A DNA stretch of 5,767 nucleotides from Limiplasma merdipullorum (GTDB lineage: Bacteria > Bacillota > Clostridia > Christensenellales > Aristaeellaceae). The translations under genes and the position numbers were made by a program. Position 1 is the stretch's first letter. Each line of letters opens with the position of its first letter. The notes under the pieces are model-generated. The model did no database searches, was not told the origin of the DNA, and saw only the letters and a list, made by a program, of their open reading frames with translations. Below, in pieces: positions 5,520 through 5,767 of the stretch. The stretch lies in the NCBI GenBank assembly GCA_018711955.1, contig DVHQ01000001.1:1-5767 (forward strand). The letters are read 5' to 3'.

Positions 5520-5767
5520 CCGGCATGCACCTTCCTTCCCTTCCGGGCTGACAGCGCCCAGAGCGCTCCGCCCGCCGCGGCGCTCAAGAGCGCGCGCCAG
5601 GGCAGCGCCCAGCCCAGCGCGCCGAGCAGATCGTCCGGCCAGACCAGCGCCGCCACCGTGCCCGGCAGCAGAGGAATCAGCGCCGCGATCGAACGGGGTA
5701 CGCGGGGGGCGGCGCTGCGCAGCAGCTTTTCCCCGCTCACGGCGCTGCCGGTCAAAGCCAATGGCAG
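5516..5767 (-). CDS. GerAB-type spore germination permease, C-terminal fragment (83 aa)
   Basis: The frame is open to the right edge of the window, and only the last 83 residues are present. Two hydrophobic spans are visible, at about fragment residues 27-43 and 56-73. They are joined by PDDLLGALGWALPW and followed by a basic tail, ARKGRK. This layout (last two spans, a 'LGW' turn, a proline before the final span, a basic end) fits the C-terminus of GerAB-family endospore germination permeases, members of the APC transporter superfamily that help recognise germinants. The call leans strongly on the 4-nt overlap with the downstream GerC-type gene, since A-B-C order is usual in ger operons. A TTG at 5761 is probably an internal leucine codon, not a start. 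Confidence 0.72.
   Translation of the reverse strand: MPLALTGSAVSGEKLLRSAAPRVPRSIAALIPLLPGTVAALVWPDDLLGALGWALPWRALLSAAAGGALWALSARKGRKVHAG

Overview
The window reads as part of the chromosome of a GC-rich, spore-forming, Gram-positive anaerobe, most likely a gut member of the Clostridia. Three observations support this: spore-germination (ger) genes, a carbohydrate ABC transporter without its own ATPase gene, and an intracellular GH112 beta-galactoside phosphorylase of the clostridial sequence type. A Christensenellales- or Oscillospirales-like source is a guess, not a demonstration. All recognised genes lie on the minus strand, so transcription runs from right to left.

Right end (4410-5767): the tail of a ger operon. 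The C-terminus of a GerAB-type germinant-receptor permease (cut by the window edge) overlaps by 4 nt (ATGA) a GerAC-type lipoprotein gene. The lipoprotein is unusual: it has a Gly/Ser/Gln-rich linker and a shortened third domain. A good intrinsic terminator (4359-4386) closes this unit.

Middle (4153-4358): an intergenic region with a 6-bp-arm inverted repeat and an extended -10 promoter driving the next operon.

Left (1-4152): a five-gene sugar operon in the order substrate-binding protein, permease 1, permease 2, a 58-residue membrane protein, then a GH112 phosphorylase that runs off the left edge. The binding protein captures a sugar outside the cell and the two permeases carry it in. Energy must come from an ATPase encoded elsewhere, as with MsmX/MsmK-type shared ATPases. 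The phosphorylase then splits a beta-galactosyl disaccharide with phosphate, giving galactose 1-phosphate. Lacto-N-biose/galacto-N-biose (milk oligosaccharide and mucin fragments) is the leading substrate; galactosyl-rhamnose is the main alternative. A very stable hairpin (2808-2841) separates the binding-protein gene from the permease genes, and permease 1 appears to start at TTG. Both would make the binding protein more abundant than the membrane components.

The most noteworthy items are the small membrane protein encoded between transporter and enzyme, the binding protein's non-lipoprotein signal peptide, the SBP-permease hairpin, and the compact GerC. I see no CRISPR array, RNA gene, insertion sequence or phage element.
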